Source of the DNA: Halocaridina rubra
Taxonomy: Eukaryota > Arthropoda > Malacostraca > Decapoda > Atyidae
Assembly (NCBI GenBank): GCA_037179515.1
Contig: JAXCGZ010021081.1
Location: 1-64,000 of the forward strand
Direction of reading: 5' to 3'
DNA: 64,000 nt
Part shown: positions 11,834-22,182 of the stretch, one piece after another
Layout of the letters: each line of letters begins with the position of its first letter
Position numbering within the stretch: position 1 is the first letter of the stretch
Position numbers and translations under genes: made by a program
Notes under the pieces: generated by a model
What the model saw: only the letters and a program-made list of their open reading frames with translations
What the model was told of the DNA's origin: nothing
Databases searched by the model: none

Positions 11834-11900
11834 TTATTATTATTGTTGTTATTATTGTTGTTTTGTTGTTGTTGTTGTTTTGGTTGTTGTTGTTGCTGTA
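11690..11900. repeat. (ATT)n-(GTT)n microsatellite
   Basis: About 210 bp of ATT repeat with scattered AATATT and TTTTT interruptions, passing into GTT and TTGTTG repeats at the right end. Confidence 0.96.
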
Positions 11901-12071
11901 TTTTATTTAAATAACATAGTTTGTAGAACTAGACTACGGGGAACCTCGACTAAGGCTTTTTCTTCCTTCTCTCTTCTTTATCTGCAATTTTTCCCATGTT
12001 CTATAGGGTCGCTAATTCTCCCTAGTCTCTTGGAGACGAGTAAGTCCCTTGCCACAAATAGTAACTAGCTA

Positions 12072-12474
12072 GAAAAAGTAGGTGAGTGTTCCTCCCCCAG
12101 TCCCAGGCACCGTGAAAGTAGGTGAGTGTTCCTCCCCCAGTTCCAGGCACCGTGAAAGTAGGTGAATGTTCCTCCCCCAGTTCCAGGCACCGTGAAATTA
12201 GGTGTGTTCCTCCCCCAGTTCCAGGCACCGTAAAAGTAGGTGAGTGTTCCTCCCCCAGTTCCAGGCACCGTGAAAGTAGGTGAGTGTTGCCTCCCCCAGT
12301 TCCAGGCACCGTGAAAGTAGGTGAGTGTTGCCTCCCCCAGTTCCAGGCACCGTGAAAGTAGGTGAGTGTTCCTCCCCCAGTTCCAGGCACCGTGAAAGTA
12401 GGTGAGTGTTCCTTCCCCAGTTCCAGGCACCGTGAAAGTAGGTGAGTGTTCCTTCCCCTGTTCCAGGCACCGTG
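12072..12474. repeat. 40-bp minisatellite with splice-site-like unit, 10 copies
   Basis: Ten units of 40 bp (one shortened to about 37) built from TTCCAGGCACCGTGAAAGTA and GGTGAGTGTTCCTCCCCCAG. Units are over 90% alike. On the plus strand each unit contains a strong 5'-splice-like AG/GTGAGT followed 13 nt later by a pyrimidine-rich CCTCCCCCAG that resembles a 3' splice site. Open frames on the minus strand are a consequence of the repeat and not called as genes. Confidence 0.93.
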
Positions 12475-12765
12475 ATTTGTTCCAGGCGAAATTACCTCCT
12501 TTTTCTTTACCTTCTTATCATTATTTATCAATATCCAATTCGATAATTACAGGTCATTGCCCTCGAATTTAGTTGTATTATTTATTCCTTTCCTTAGTTC
12601 ATAGTATTTATACATGTTTTATATAAATTATTATGTGATACGATTATTTTATTAATATTCTTGTTCGACAATATAATGTTATTAATAGGTCAATTTTAGT
12701 AGTTGAATTAGATTTTTATTGCTTGAGATATGATAACATGTCATTCAATATGTGTGTGTTTATGT

Positions 12766-12769
<4 letters not shown>

Positions 12770-12833
<64 letters not shown>

Positions 12834-12841
12834 ACTCACTC

Positions 12842-12906
<65 letters not shown>
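12770..12906. repeat. (GA)n microsatellite
   Basis: Two GA tracts separated by TCAACTCACTCTAA. Confidence 0.98.
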
Positions 12907-12910
<4 letters not shown>

Positions 12911-13053
12911 ATATCAATAAAAATATATACCACAACGAATCGTCTCTGATACATTATTTTGATATATCCAATACCCCAATGTTCATATAAATGCTTACGT
13001 TCTCCTTACGAGAGATATACTTCGTTCTAAAAAAAACAATTTCTTCATATATA

Positions 13054-13287
13054 GGCCCGATTTCTTAAACAGTGTAAACCTAGGATACCATATTGTTAGT
13101 TAGCTAGACACACACAAATGGATTTCATAAACGCATCTGACGCGTTTCTGTGTATGGCTAGGATCCCGTACGGGATCCTAGCCATACAGAGAACCGCGTC
13201 AGAGGCGTTTATGAAATCCATTTGTGTGTGTGTCTAGCTAACTAACAATATGGTATCCTAGGTTTACGCTGTTTAAGAAATCGGGCC
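13054..13287. mobile_element. Fold-back (MITE-like) element, 117-bp arms
   Basis: Two arms of about 116-118 bp are near-perfect inverted repeats meeting with no loop at 13169/13170 in the palindrome GGATCCCGTACGGGATCC. Outer ends read GGCCCGATTTCTTAAAC inward from both sides and are bordered by ATA on each side, compatible with a TA or ATA target duplication. Arms differ by a few substitutions and by the length of an AC run. There is no coding capacity. A non-autonomous DNA transposon is the likely identity; the superfamily is not assigned. Confidence 0.8.
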
Positions 13288-13437
13288 ATAGTCAAGAGAT
13301 ATTCAGCTGATTTTTTACTTCTACGTCATGTAGTAGGAGAGACCAGCTGAGGCTTGTCTGATATCATCACTATTAAATGTTCATACACAGTGATGCCATT
13401 CATCTAGGATTGTACTGTTTTACGTGATACTAAGACT

Positions 13438-13440
<3 letters not shown>

Positions 13441-13477
<37 letters not shown>
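13441..13477. repeat. Poly-T tract
   Basis: About 37 consecutive T residues. Confidence 0.98.
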
Positions 13478-13479
<2 letters not shown>

Positions 13480-13700
13480 GAGTAAATAATACTGAGCAGG
13501 AAAGTTCGATGTGAAGTTTTCCTTCAGTAGAGGTTCTGGAACATTCTGGTGTATGTGTTACACATCACTTGCTATTCCATCACATTTGACGAGTCACAAC
13601 ACCCCCTATCTCTTTTTCTCTCTTTCGTAAGTGTTCCCTTGGTGCCCTGGCCCGCTAAAGGTAATTAACTTTGCTTGTCCCGGTGTCACATTTAGGAGAC
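13480..13700 (+). repeat. Family F repeat (LINE 3' end-like)
   Basis: Related to 20660-20895 and, reversed, 3165-3365. It begins near AAAGTTCGATGTGAAGTTTTC and includes CATTTGACGAGTCACAAC, GGTGCCCTGGCCCG and TTGTCCCGGTGTCACA. The last word also ends the LINE fragment at 14130-14560. Confidence 0.6.
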
Positions 13701-14129
13701 AGAGAGTCCCATGTTTGTAAATTTTCATTTAATCGGGGACTTACGAGCATAAAGCTCTTTTCCGTGAACTCGTTGGGTTTGTAACCTAGATTCTAGATGA
13801 ATGACGTCACTGTTTATGAACCTTTAACACGGATGATGTCAGACTAGCCTCAGTTAGTCCGTACGGCAATATAACGTCGACATTTGGTTGTCTAAGTACG
13901 AGATAAAGGATGGATAAGAAAAGAGGTGAGGTTTACCCGACTGAAATAAGTTATTTATCATCAATGTTAAGCGATATATTGGAACGCGTTTGTGTCTGTT
14001 TTCGTTGATCTCTATTTTTTTTATTGTGAATGTCTGAAAATTGACTGTTAAAATTTTATTGTAGTCACGTGTTAAATTAGGACGTGACTTAATTTGATTT
14101 CTGAATGGGAGCTGTTGTATATTCTTAAC

Positions 14130-14560
14130 ACCCTTATCTCCCTCAGTCGCCTTTTACGACAAACAGGAAAGATATTGGTAATAAATTTGCTCATTGAATT
14201 ATCTGGTACTGTGTGGAGATTTGTAGCTCGCGGATTGGTCGTGCAGCGACTGCTTCTTCCCATCTACCTCCAGACTCTGGAACTCTCTTCCTCCTTCTGT
14301 CTCTCCTAATGCTTATGACCTTTCATCCTTCAAAAAGCAGATCTATCGTCATCTCAGAGCCTAGTCCTCCATACCTCTGGGTCCTCTGTACTTTGACTGT
14401 TTTTTTCTGTCTGTCGTTTTCCTTTGTGTGACATTACCTCATCTCTGCCTTGTCCTTAACCTTTTTCTTTTCCTTCGTCTTGGTATTTTCTCGTGCCCGG
14501 GCCTCTATTGATGAGGGCAGTCTCTGCCTGTCCCGGTGTCACACTCATAAAAAAAAAACA
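14130..14560 (+). pseudogene. 3' end of a non-LTR retrotransposon
   Basis: One frame from about 14240 to 14345 reads a stretch ending with the motifs RLWNSLPPSV and FKKQIYRHLRA, the typical extreme C-terminus of reverse transcriptase-like proteins of arthropod LINEs (family knowledge). It is followed by a stop, a 3' UTR with CCGGGCCTCTATTGATGAG and TGTCCCGGTGTCACA, and an A run at about 14551. The upstream start (about 14130-14180) carries the TCGCCTTTTACGACA word of family G. Only the last about 40 codons are present, so it is a 5'-truncated dead copy. Confidence 0.6.
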
Positions 14561-14802
14561 CGGTCGTTTTAGTCTTCTCATGTTGATCAGTAAATCATGA
14601 TCACAGTTGCTTATAGGTGACCATCCCTCCCTCTCATTGGAGAAGCTTTTGATTGAACTCATTGTTAAAAATTGAAACTTATATCCTTACCAGGGTTCGA
14701 ACCTAAAGAACACTGACAATGTATCAATCTACATAAGGAAGTACCAACTGTATCAGATCATAGTGACTAATTAAAAGAACTTACTATATAGGATTGACAC
14801 AG

Positions 14803-14992
14803 TAGTCACCGTGGCTCAAGCGGTAGCGTCCGAGACTAAGGCGTCAGGTCGAGGGTTCGCGCCCGGTCACGGTCTGAGGTTAGCAAGGGCATGCACTCAG
14901 GGTAACGATTACATCTGTCAAAACAAGTCCTTCGCCAGAAGGCAACCGTCCTAGCCCTTGGTAGAAAAGGGAGTCCGTGACGTAAAACCGGA
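14803..14992 (+). repeat. SINE-A, type 1, with target-site duplication
   Basis: Full copy with head CACCGTGGCTCAAGCGGTAG and 3' end CCGTGACGTAAAACCGGAAC. It is flanked by 18-bp direct repeats (14783-14800 and 15003-15020; ACTATRTAGGRTTGACAC) with two mismatches, read as a target-site duplication. Confidence 0.92.
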
Positions 14993-15061
14993 ACAAAAAC
15001 AAACTATGTAGGGTTGACACCCTTTCCGTGGAAGGGCCGATTGTTAATATGTTGGTCGTAT

Positions 15062-15225
15062 CATTCTCTCAGAAAACCTTCGCTCTCATACCCTGTGAAT
15101 GAGCCAAGCAGGGTGGTGGCGGTGGAGGGGGTTTGAGGTGGCCATGTATCCTTAAGAAACTAAGAAGTGATTGATATATATTACCTTCTGTGTGCTTTGA
15201 CTCGGCCACACTTATAAGGGCTGTG
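15062..15225 (-). repeat. Family E repeat
   Basis: Reverse-oriented relative of 7795-7985 and 45665-45830: in sense, GTGGCCGAGTCAAAGCACAC at the start and ACCACCCTGCTTGGCTCATT near the end. Confidence 0.65.
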
Positions 15226-15286
15226 ACCTTTGTATGTTTATGTAATGAATGGACCTTTTTATGTGTCACAGTGAGTTCCCAATCGG

Positions 15287-15481
15287 TAGTTACCGCGGCT
15301 CAAGCGGAAGCGTCCGCGACTCTGAGGCGGCAGGTCGAGGGTTCGCGCTCCGCCACGGACTGAGATTAGTAAGGGCATACACTCAGGGTAACGATTACAT
15401 ATGCCAAAACAAGTCCTTCGCAAGAAGGCAATCGTCCTAGCCCTTAGTTGAAAAGGGAGTTCGTGACGTAAAACCGAAACC
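15287..15481 (+). repeat. SINE-A, mosaic of type 1 head and type 2 body
   Basis: Full copy. The first about 35 bp carry the type 1 A-box (GCGGCTCAAGCGGAAGCG), while from GAGGCGGCAGG onward the diagnostic positions are type 2 (GGACTGAGATTAGTAAGGG, CCCTTAGTTGAAAAGGGAG). It is flanked by about 22-bp direct repeats (15259-15280 and 15486-15507; TTATGTGTCACAGTGAGT core) and is inserted into a SINE-B copy. Confidence 0.92.
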
Positions 15482-15485
15482 AAAC

Positions 15486-15620
15486 TTATGTGTCACAGTG
15501 AGTCCCCAGTCGAATTGGTGTGCCCAGAGACATGTCAGATCTGGCCCTGAGGTTGGACCGAGCTCACGTTAAGCGCTTCCTGGCCCTCGCGCTCTACCGC
15601 TGAGCTGCCGCGATCCTCCA
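15486..15620 (-). repeat. SINE-B, interrupted by SINE-A
   Basis: Reverse-oriented SINE-B whose 3' end lies to the left of the SINE-A insertion (duplicated word at 15259-15280). The head at the right end reads CGGCAGCTCAGCGGTAGAGC in sense. Confidence 0.75.
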
Positions 15621-16344
15621 TTTTTTTTTTTCAAGATGTTTCCTTTTTATTATATTTCAATGTTATTCTTCGTAATATTCCTTTGATTCTTCCCTTAGAA
15701 GTTCGAGTTTTCAATCAGGAACATTGAAGCCTTAGGTGAACGAAAAAAAAAAAAAATTATATTTTCAGTTTCTTGCCATTTTCGTATACGATACTACAAT
15801 TTTTTCTAATAATATTTCTTGCTTGTTTTTTATCTATCATTCCCCATTCCTTTTCCAATTTCTCTGAGGCATGAGAGGATATATTATTAAGCTTTGCCTA
15901 TTTATATCTTTGAATCTGTTTTTAGACTCTCTTTGTATAGCTTCTCAATATATATATATTTTTTTTTTGTGATTCATGGACAGTCAAAGGGTAAAGCAAT
16001 TTAGTTGGCAGCACTTACGTTTTAAAAATGCCATTCCAACTTTTTTTTTATATTCTTGAGTTTCAGTTTTGTATTTCTGAAACAGTTTCCAGGCAGACAG
16101 GTGAGTCTTGTAGAAAAAGCAATGCACTTCTTTCTGTCTGCTCTTGCTAGTGTTCCTTTTAGAGCTACAAGAAGACTGTATAATATGTTTGCAATGACTG
16201 AATTTGACTCATTTAGAAATTCTGGTTCGCCTTTTTGCCCGTTTTAATTGACTTTGTCTGTGAGAATAATTTTTTTCTTCGCCTCCTTTCTCCCTAGCTG
16301 CCTTCACTGTCTCTGTCTTAATGTCTATTTGTATCGTACTGTGA
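15621..16344. other. No feature recognised
   Basis: AT-rich unique sequence with short T and A runs. No domain, repeat relative or RNA gene is seen. Confidence 0.5.
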
Positions 16345-16536
16345 TCGGTTTAACGTCACGGACTCCCTTTTCTGCTAAGGGTTAGGACGGTACCTACATG
16401 CGATGGACTTTGGTTTTGGCAGGTGTGATCGTTACCCTGAGTGAACGCCCTTTCTTACCTCAGACCGTGGTGGGCCTCGAATCCTCGACCTGACGACTCA
16501 GAGTCGCGAACACTACCACTTTGTCACGGTGACCAC
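16345..16536 (-). repeat. SINE-A, diverged type 3
   Basis: Reverse-oriented full-length copy with many private changes shared with 24735-24935 (GGTTTTGGCAGGTGTGATCG in place of TTGTTTTGGCAGATGTAATCG; head CGTGACAAAGTGGTAGTG in sense). It looks older than type 1 and type 2 copies. Confidence 0.8.
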
Positions 16537-16769
16537 TGTCTTTAGTATCAGACTAAAAGGACGAAATCTTGGGATGACTCACAATTGGGTGTGAGATGGC
16601 AACAAGGATGTCTTGAGAAGCAATCAAGATTTATATGGCCGTTTATACTGATACACTTCGTAGGGACAACTTGTTCGCTACTCCGACAAATGTTAGATAA
16701 ACGCTCTTTTTTTTTTTTTTTTTTTTTTTTAGAGTGAAAACTGAAGCATTTCAGTTTTGTATTTTTTGT

Positions 16770-16945
16770 ATTTTTTTTTTTTGGCAAGGGTGGCGAGAAT
16801 GCGCCCTCCGTACTTTCCTGCATATCGTAAAAGTAACCGAATGGGGCGAAGCGAGGGGACTGGGAGTCTCCTCTTTTGTATTTGTCTCCCACAAAGAGTC
16901 AAGTTTTTGCTTTGACTCAGCCACTCCATTATAAGGGGGCTTATG
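16770..16945 (-). repeat. Family G repeat joined to family E end
   Basis: In sense it starts GGCTGAGTCAAAGCAAAAAC (family E start) and includes GACTCCCAGTCCCCTCGCTT and TTTTACGATATGCAGGAAAG (family G). Relatives are at 41325-41470 (same orientation), 61690-61960 and 63590-63770 (opposite orientation). Confidence 0.6.
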
Positions 16946-17147
16946 GATATTAAATATAGATACATTCTTACGTGATGTGGCTGCAATTTATGCAAAGATT
17001 GTTATGATAAGACGCTATATGTAAAGAGTTATTTCGTGTAGATGTATAATTCTTAATTATATACTTAGATATATACTATCTTTCCGTGTTTTACAGTCCT
17101 TAAAACTCTTTAAATTCAGATTTATCGGTATAGATTTTATCATCTAT

Positions 17148-17347
17148 AAAGGGGGGTTTACACGGTCAAACGGTTCGTCGAGCGCGATTCGACAGACAAG
17201 TGTTTTAAGTGATGTTCGAACTTGTGAACGGGGTATTTAGTTGCGTGTTCGACAACCAAATACCCCGTTCACACATTCGAACATCACTTCAAACACTTGT
17301 CTGTCGATCGCGTTCGACGAACCGTTTGACCGTGTAAACCCCCCTTT
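17148..17347. mobile_element. Fold-back (MITE-like) element, about 95-bp arms
   Basis: Inverted repeats of about 95 bp with a short spacer (about 17242-17252). Outer ends read AAAGGGGGGTTTACACGG inward from both sides; inner parts share GAACGGGGTATTT. Arms are over 90% complementary. There is no coding potential. It looks like a non-autonomous DNA transposon; no clear target duplication beyond TA-rich flanks is visible. Confidence 0.8.
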
Positions 17348-17445
17348 AGAGTTATGGGTGGCATCGCCATAATATTGTTGAGTTTGGGAGTGCCTTGTTA
17401 AACAGTCCATATACAGCCCCTTCGAAATAGATATATAAAGAAACG

Positions 17446-17451
<6 letters not shown>

Positions 17452-17519
<68 letters not shown>
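17452..17519. repeat. (GA)n microsatellite
   Basis: About 66 bp of GA repeat. Confidence 0.98.
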
Positions 17520-17523
<4 letters not shown>

Positions 17524-17805
17524 GCAGAGGCTAGTTGGAGGGTAAGTTTAAGCATCGAGTAATATTAATGGAAACGGGGGTAGTTAGGAGGAGGAGGAGG
17601 AGGAGGGAGACATATAAGCCTTAATAAGGACATTGTCATCGTACATCATAATAACCCGACAATACTTCAAATGATAAAAAGAGCCGTTGTTACTTTACAA
17701 ATAGCAAAATGTCATCTCGGGGGTGCCAGTACAAAGGGACACTTGGCATTCAGTTTCCGTGAGAATGTAAAGGTATATTATACACAGTGTTTTGCATGAT
17801 GGCAA

Positions 17806-17998
17806 GTAGTCTCCGTGGCAAAATGGTAGCGTCTGCGACTCTGAGGCAGCAGGTCGAGGGTTCGCGCCCCGTCACGGACTGAGGTTAGTAAGGGCATACA
17901 CTCAGGGTAACGATTACACATGCCAAAGCAAATCCTTCATAAGAAGGCAACCGTCCTAGCCCTTAGTAGAAAAGGGAGTTCGTGACGTAAAACTGAAT
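17806..17998 (+). repeat. SINE-A, type 2, with target-site duplication
   Basis: Full copy with type 2 head CCGTGGCAAAATGGTAGCG. Flanked by 13-bp perfect direct repeats TTTTGCATGATGG (17790-17802 and 18008-18020). Confidence 0.92.
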
Positions 17999-18040
17999 CC
18001 ATCCATCTTTTGCATGATGGTGTTAGCTATGGCACCCGTA

Positions 18041-18180
18041 TTATGTGCCACAATTAGTCCCCATTTGAATGGGGGTGGACACTCATTTCGGAACTGGGAA
18101 ACGATGGCAGGGTACTCTCCCTAACTCCCCGCGGTGGGATTGAATCCGCGTTAGTCACTTCCCGCAATCAGCCACTGAAT
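18041..18180 (-). repeat. SINE-B
   Basis: Reverse-oriented copy: the body begins GTGCCACAATTAGTCCCCATT on the plus strand and the B-box region reads GGATTCAATCCCACC in sense. The A-box end is weak. Confidence 0.7.
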
Positions 18181-18599
18181 AGCTTATGCACAAATTTAAT
18201 CTCCTATGGACTCGTACTTCTTAAGTACTTAAATGTAATACATCATATATTGGTGTATTGAAGGGTGACCAGTAGATAAACTATAAAACAAAAGAACAAA
18301 TAACATGAAGAATAATGAATACTAATACAAATTCTTTTATAGTGCTACTGTGAATTTAAAAATAACAAAAAAAGAATAATATTTACTCTCTGTTTGCCTT
18401 AAGCCCTCAGATCCAACGTGCGTCCACTCTCATTCGAATTGGGACCAAGTGTGATGATTAAAACGGTGTTACTAGTCTCAATAATGCTTCAAAATACCAA
18501 AAGGAAATAACTAATATAACTTTAGACATGAGGAAAATCTTGACGAAACTGTTAGGTGGCTAATGTCAATTACGTCATTTGTTCCAAAATCGTTTGCAA

Positions 18600-18815
18600 T
18601 ATTAGAGGTGTGTGACTGTCTTCGTCTTCTTCTTCGTCTACATCTTTTCCCAATTTTATGTGGGGTCGATGTATCTGTACTGGCCATATTTTGGTTTTGG
18701 CAAATTTTTTATGGCCGGATGTCCTTCCTGCCACCAACCCTCCCCATCTAACCGGGCTTGGGACCGGCACCAAGTTGAGGCTGGCTTGCCCCCATCAGTG
18801 GCTGGGTTAGGTGTG
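18600..18815 (+). repeat. Interspersed repeat with GCCGGATG core
   Basis: Contains TATGTGGGGTCGATGTATC, TTATGGCCGGATGTCCTTCC and GGGCTTGGGACCGGCACCAA. A word of this kind (GCCGGATG-CCTTCCTG-C-CCAACC) is, to my knowledge, widespread in invertebrate genomes as an interspersed repeat. Only one copy is present here, so identification rests on recall and not on comparison within the window. Confidence 0.5.
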
Positions 18816-18973
18816 TGACTGTATAAATAATCTATGAAAAATAAAGTACATGAGACCGTGGACATTACGATATAACTTTTTCTCATTTGTAAACGGTTTA
18901 CACCCTAAACGGCTGCTCTGCCACCTGGGTAACTTTCGTTAACCTTTTTTTTTTACTCCATTTAAAGGTCATA

Positions 18974-19168
18974 AATAGTCTCCGTGGCAAAATGGTAGCG
19001 TCTGCGACTCTGAGGCGGCAGGTCGAGAGTACGCGCCCCGTCACGGACTGAGTTAGTAAGGGCATACACTCAGGGGAACGATTACATCTGCCAAAACAAG
19101 TCATTCGTAAGAAGGCAACCGTCCTAGCCCTTAGTAGAAAAAGGGAGTTCGTGACGTAAAACCGAATC
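18974..19168 (+). repeat. SINE-A, type 2
   Basis: Full copy, type 2 head and body, with one-base changes (GAGAGTACGCGCC in the B box; GGACTGAGTTAG lacks one G). No convincing target duplication. Confidence 0.9.
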
Positions 19169-19445
19169 ATCATCATCAAATATGTCTTTTGCTTAGGTAC
19201 TCAAGGCTGTAAATCGGGTCAGTCCAGTAGAAAACGAATAAAAGATAAATTGTAAACGGTGGGTAAATGGGTGATCGATTCAAATCTTTCGAGTTCTTCA
19301 GTCAAGGGTTGCCTCAACGAATCGATCGTCTCCATATCACCTTATCCCCCTCGTCCTTCTCTTTCACACCGCACACCCTCATCTTCACCTAAACTTTCTC
19401 ATCTCAGTAAACTATAATATTAGCCTATACTGAAAGGCATAAGTC

Positions 19446-19447
<2 letters not shown>
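19169..19447. other. No feature recognised
   Basis: Unique sequence between a SINE and an AAT microsatellite; nothing supported. Confidence 0.5.

Positions 19448-19520
<73 letters not shown>
19448..19520. repeat. (AAT)n tail of SINE-C
   Basis: About 24 AAT units abutting the SINE-C copy to the right; read on the minus strand it is an (ATT)n 3' tail. Confidence 0.95.
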
Positions 19521-19696
19521 CCTTTATTTCCATTATACAATGGGTATTCGTCAGCCGGGGCAAGTCCCAAACCCCCACTGTGGTGCCCAACCACAGCAGC
19601 AACCTGCCAGTAAACAGCTTAAACTCTCGGTCTTGGACGGGAACCGATCTCTCGACCTCATGAATGCGAAGCCAGCGCGTTACCACTGTACTAGCC
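19515..19696 (-). repeat. SINE-C, tRNA-derived
   Basis: Close relative of 1801-1990. In sense, tRNA-like head GCTAGTACAGTGGTAACGCG then GGTCGAGAGATCGGTTCCCG, body with TGGTTGGGCACCACAGTGG, and an (ATT)n tail. Confidence 0.8.
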
Positions 19697-19963
19697 AGGG
19701 AAAATAAAAGAATCACTCTCCATCCGAGTGGAATAGCTCCCCATGTACTTTATTTGTTATTCTTGTAATGGAGAGCGTTGGCTGAAAGGGAACGAGAGAT
19801 TTGTATCCTCTGTAGCGTAGTTCCGCCTAGCTCTTAAAACGAAAATTAACCCTAACAGTAGAATCGGAAGCGTGGAGTACGTCGTTCGCTTTGCATGGCT
19901 TTTGTCCGCCCTTTATATTATACTTAAAACCGTATTAACGATTAAGATTAAGATTTGGCAGGG

Positions 19964-20155
19964 GTAGTCTCCGTGGCAAAATGGTAGCGTCTGCGACTCT
20001 GAGGCGGCAGGTCGAGGGTTCGCGCCCCGTCACGGACTGAGGTTGGTAAGGGCATTCACTCAGGGTAACGATTACATCTGCCAAAACAAGTCCTTCGTAA
20101 GAAGGCAACCGTCTTAGTCCTTAGTAGAAAAGGGAGTTCGTGACGTAAAACCGAA
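19964..20155 (+). repeat. SINE-A, type 2, with target-site duplication
   Basis: Full copy. Flanked by 13-bp direct repeats AGATTTGGCAGGG (19951-19963 and 20163-20175). Confidence 0.92.
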
Positions 20156-20175
20156 TCCATTTAGATTTGGCAGGG

Positions 20176-20325
20176 ACTACGATAGCGCATTGCTTACTGA
20201 CGGTAGTTGGGAAGCGACTGATGCTAATTCTATACCACTGCGAGGCGTTAGGAAGGGTAGCCGATCTGAATCCCTAGGTTCCAATATGTCTATGTCCATC
20301 CTCATATTTATAAAACGTTGCATTT
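20176..20325 (+). repeat. SINE-B, diverged
   Basis: Body words GAGGCGTTAGGAAGGGTAGC, ATCCCTAGGTTCC and GTCTATGTCCATCCTCAT are recognisable; the tRNA-like head is poorly preserved. It directly follows the SINE-A target duplication, so SINE-A landed at its edge. Confidence 0.6.
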
Positions 20326-20395
20326 TGCCAAATGTGCTTTTGGCAGCTGCAAACAAAACGTTTGGGATTAAATGATCGATGTTTTAGTTTTTAAC

Positions 20396-20512
20396 TTGGG
20401 AAGCTTTAGAAAAATCCATTTTGAAGTGTCGTACCAGAAGCTTTAGAAACATCCATTTTGAAGTGTCGTACCAGAAGCTTTAGAAAAATCCATTTTGAAG
20501 TGTCGTACCAGA
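20396..20512. repeat. About 39-bp tandem repeat, 3 copies
   Basis: Three near-identical units containing GAAGCTTTAGAAAAATCC and GAAGTGTCGTACCAGA. Confidence 0.92.
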
Positions 20513-20659
20513 GTGGGCTGTTTTTTTATATCCTGTTGTTGCCGATTTGTTTTTCCAGAGTTTTTTTTTATTTTATTTTATCATAAAAACATTTAAGAGT
20601 ATACAATCTATGTAGTATTGGGACATGGCATCATCCGCATGTTGAGATGCTACAACTGA

Positions 20660-20895
20660 AAGTCTTAGATTTAAATAGGACTGTCCAGGACAGTTCGATG
20701 TCAAGTCTTCCTTCAGTTACGGTTCTTTTTCTATGCCTACATCTACACCGAATATTCTTGGATATTCGTTACACGTCTCTTATAATCCTTTCACATCTGA
20801 CAAGTCACTACACTCTTCATCTCTGTTTCCTTTTACTTTGTTTTCTTAGTGCCCAGGCCCGATGAAGGCAGCATTATTTTTTTTGGGGGTCCGTC
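20660..20895 (+). repeat. Family F repeat (LINE 3' end-like)
   Basis: Related to 13480-13700: GACAGTTCGATGTCAAGTC, CACATCTGACAAGTCACTAC and GTGCCCAGGCCCGATGAAGG. Confidence 0.6.
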
Positions 20896-20899
20896 TTGG

Positions 20900-21030
<131 letters not shown>

Positions 21031-21103
21031 GAATAATAAAACTATCATGTATGAAAGTTGGGGTGTTCTAGAGTGAGTATGACTTAGTTATTTATGTGCA
21101 TAA

Positions 21104-21215
<112 letters not shown>

Positions 21216-21608
21216 ACCCCGATCATCTTCAATATTCTCTTATACCCTCTTTGGTTTACGTTATTCTCCGATCTCACTTTAGGATCATTTTTAATATTCG
21301 TAATATCAAAAGAGTAAAACTTAAAAATAGTGACGATTATTCTCTAAGCCGTCTGCCGGCAAGGGTCTATAGGCGTTTAGGTCAACACATGGCGTCTACT
21401 ACGACTATATTTTTCCTCCAGCCCTGCTCTCCTTGCCCAGAGAACTTTTCTAAGCCTGTTTGTTTAGCTTACTAATGTTTATATTCAAGTATGCAGTATT
21501 GGGTGTTTATATGTTTAGTGTTTTTTTTTAGGTTTGTTTATTTGTATGTTTATTTTTTTTTTAAATATATACGTATTTAGCTTACTATTTTTTTTTTTAC
21601 CTACAGTG

Positions 21609-21745
21609 CAGGGCCGCGGTAGCCCAGTGGTAGAGAGCGCGAGTCAGGGAGTTACAAACTCGTGTTCGATTTCACAGCGAGGCGTAAGGAAGGTCATCCA
21701 AACCTTGACTAGCTCCAACTTGTCTGTGTCCACCCCCCTTCGAAA
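21609..21745 (+). repeat. SINE-B
   Basis: Head GCGGTAGCCCAGTGGTAGAG and a body ending GTCTGTGTCCACCCCCC. Confidence 0.8.
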
Positions 21746-21867
21746 GGGGATCAAGAGGGACAGAAAACGCCAAGCGAGGTGCTGAAATATTTGTTTTATG
21801 GAATCAGGATTTGAGTAATAGCAAGAGAGTTCTCTCACCTCTTCGTTTTATTGCTATAAAAACACGT

Positions 21868-22030
21868 TTTACATGTCACAATTAGTCCCCATTCGAATGG
21901 GGATATACTAAGACATGTTGGAGCTGGGGGATTAAGGCTGTGTGTTCTCCCTAAACCCCCGCGGTGGAAGCGAACTCGCGGTGGTCACTTCCCGACTCGC
22001 GTGCTCTACCACTGACCTGCCGCGGTTCCC
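21868..22030 (-). repeat. SINE-B
   Basis: Reverse-oriented copy from ACATGTCACAATTAGTCCCC to the head CGCGGCAGGTCAGTGGTAGAG in sense. With the plus copy at 21609 it forms an inverted SINE pair about 120 bp apart. Confidence 0.8.
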
Positions 22031-22182
22031 GTTTTATAGTCATAAATGAATGAATTACTCTACAGTAATATTATCAATTTATTTTAGCTGTTTTGCTGAA
22101 ATTAGGCAGAAATGGCTGCGGTTTATGACTGAATCAGAAAAAAGAATGAAAAAAAATTGTTCCTTATAAGACTTTCTTAACT

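Noticed and set aside
12022..12531. 169-codon minus-strand frame over the 40-bp minisatellite
   Set aside because: Repetitive translation in several frames of a non-coding tandem repeat.
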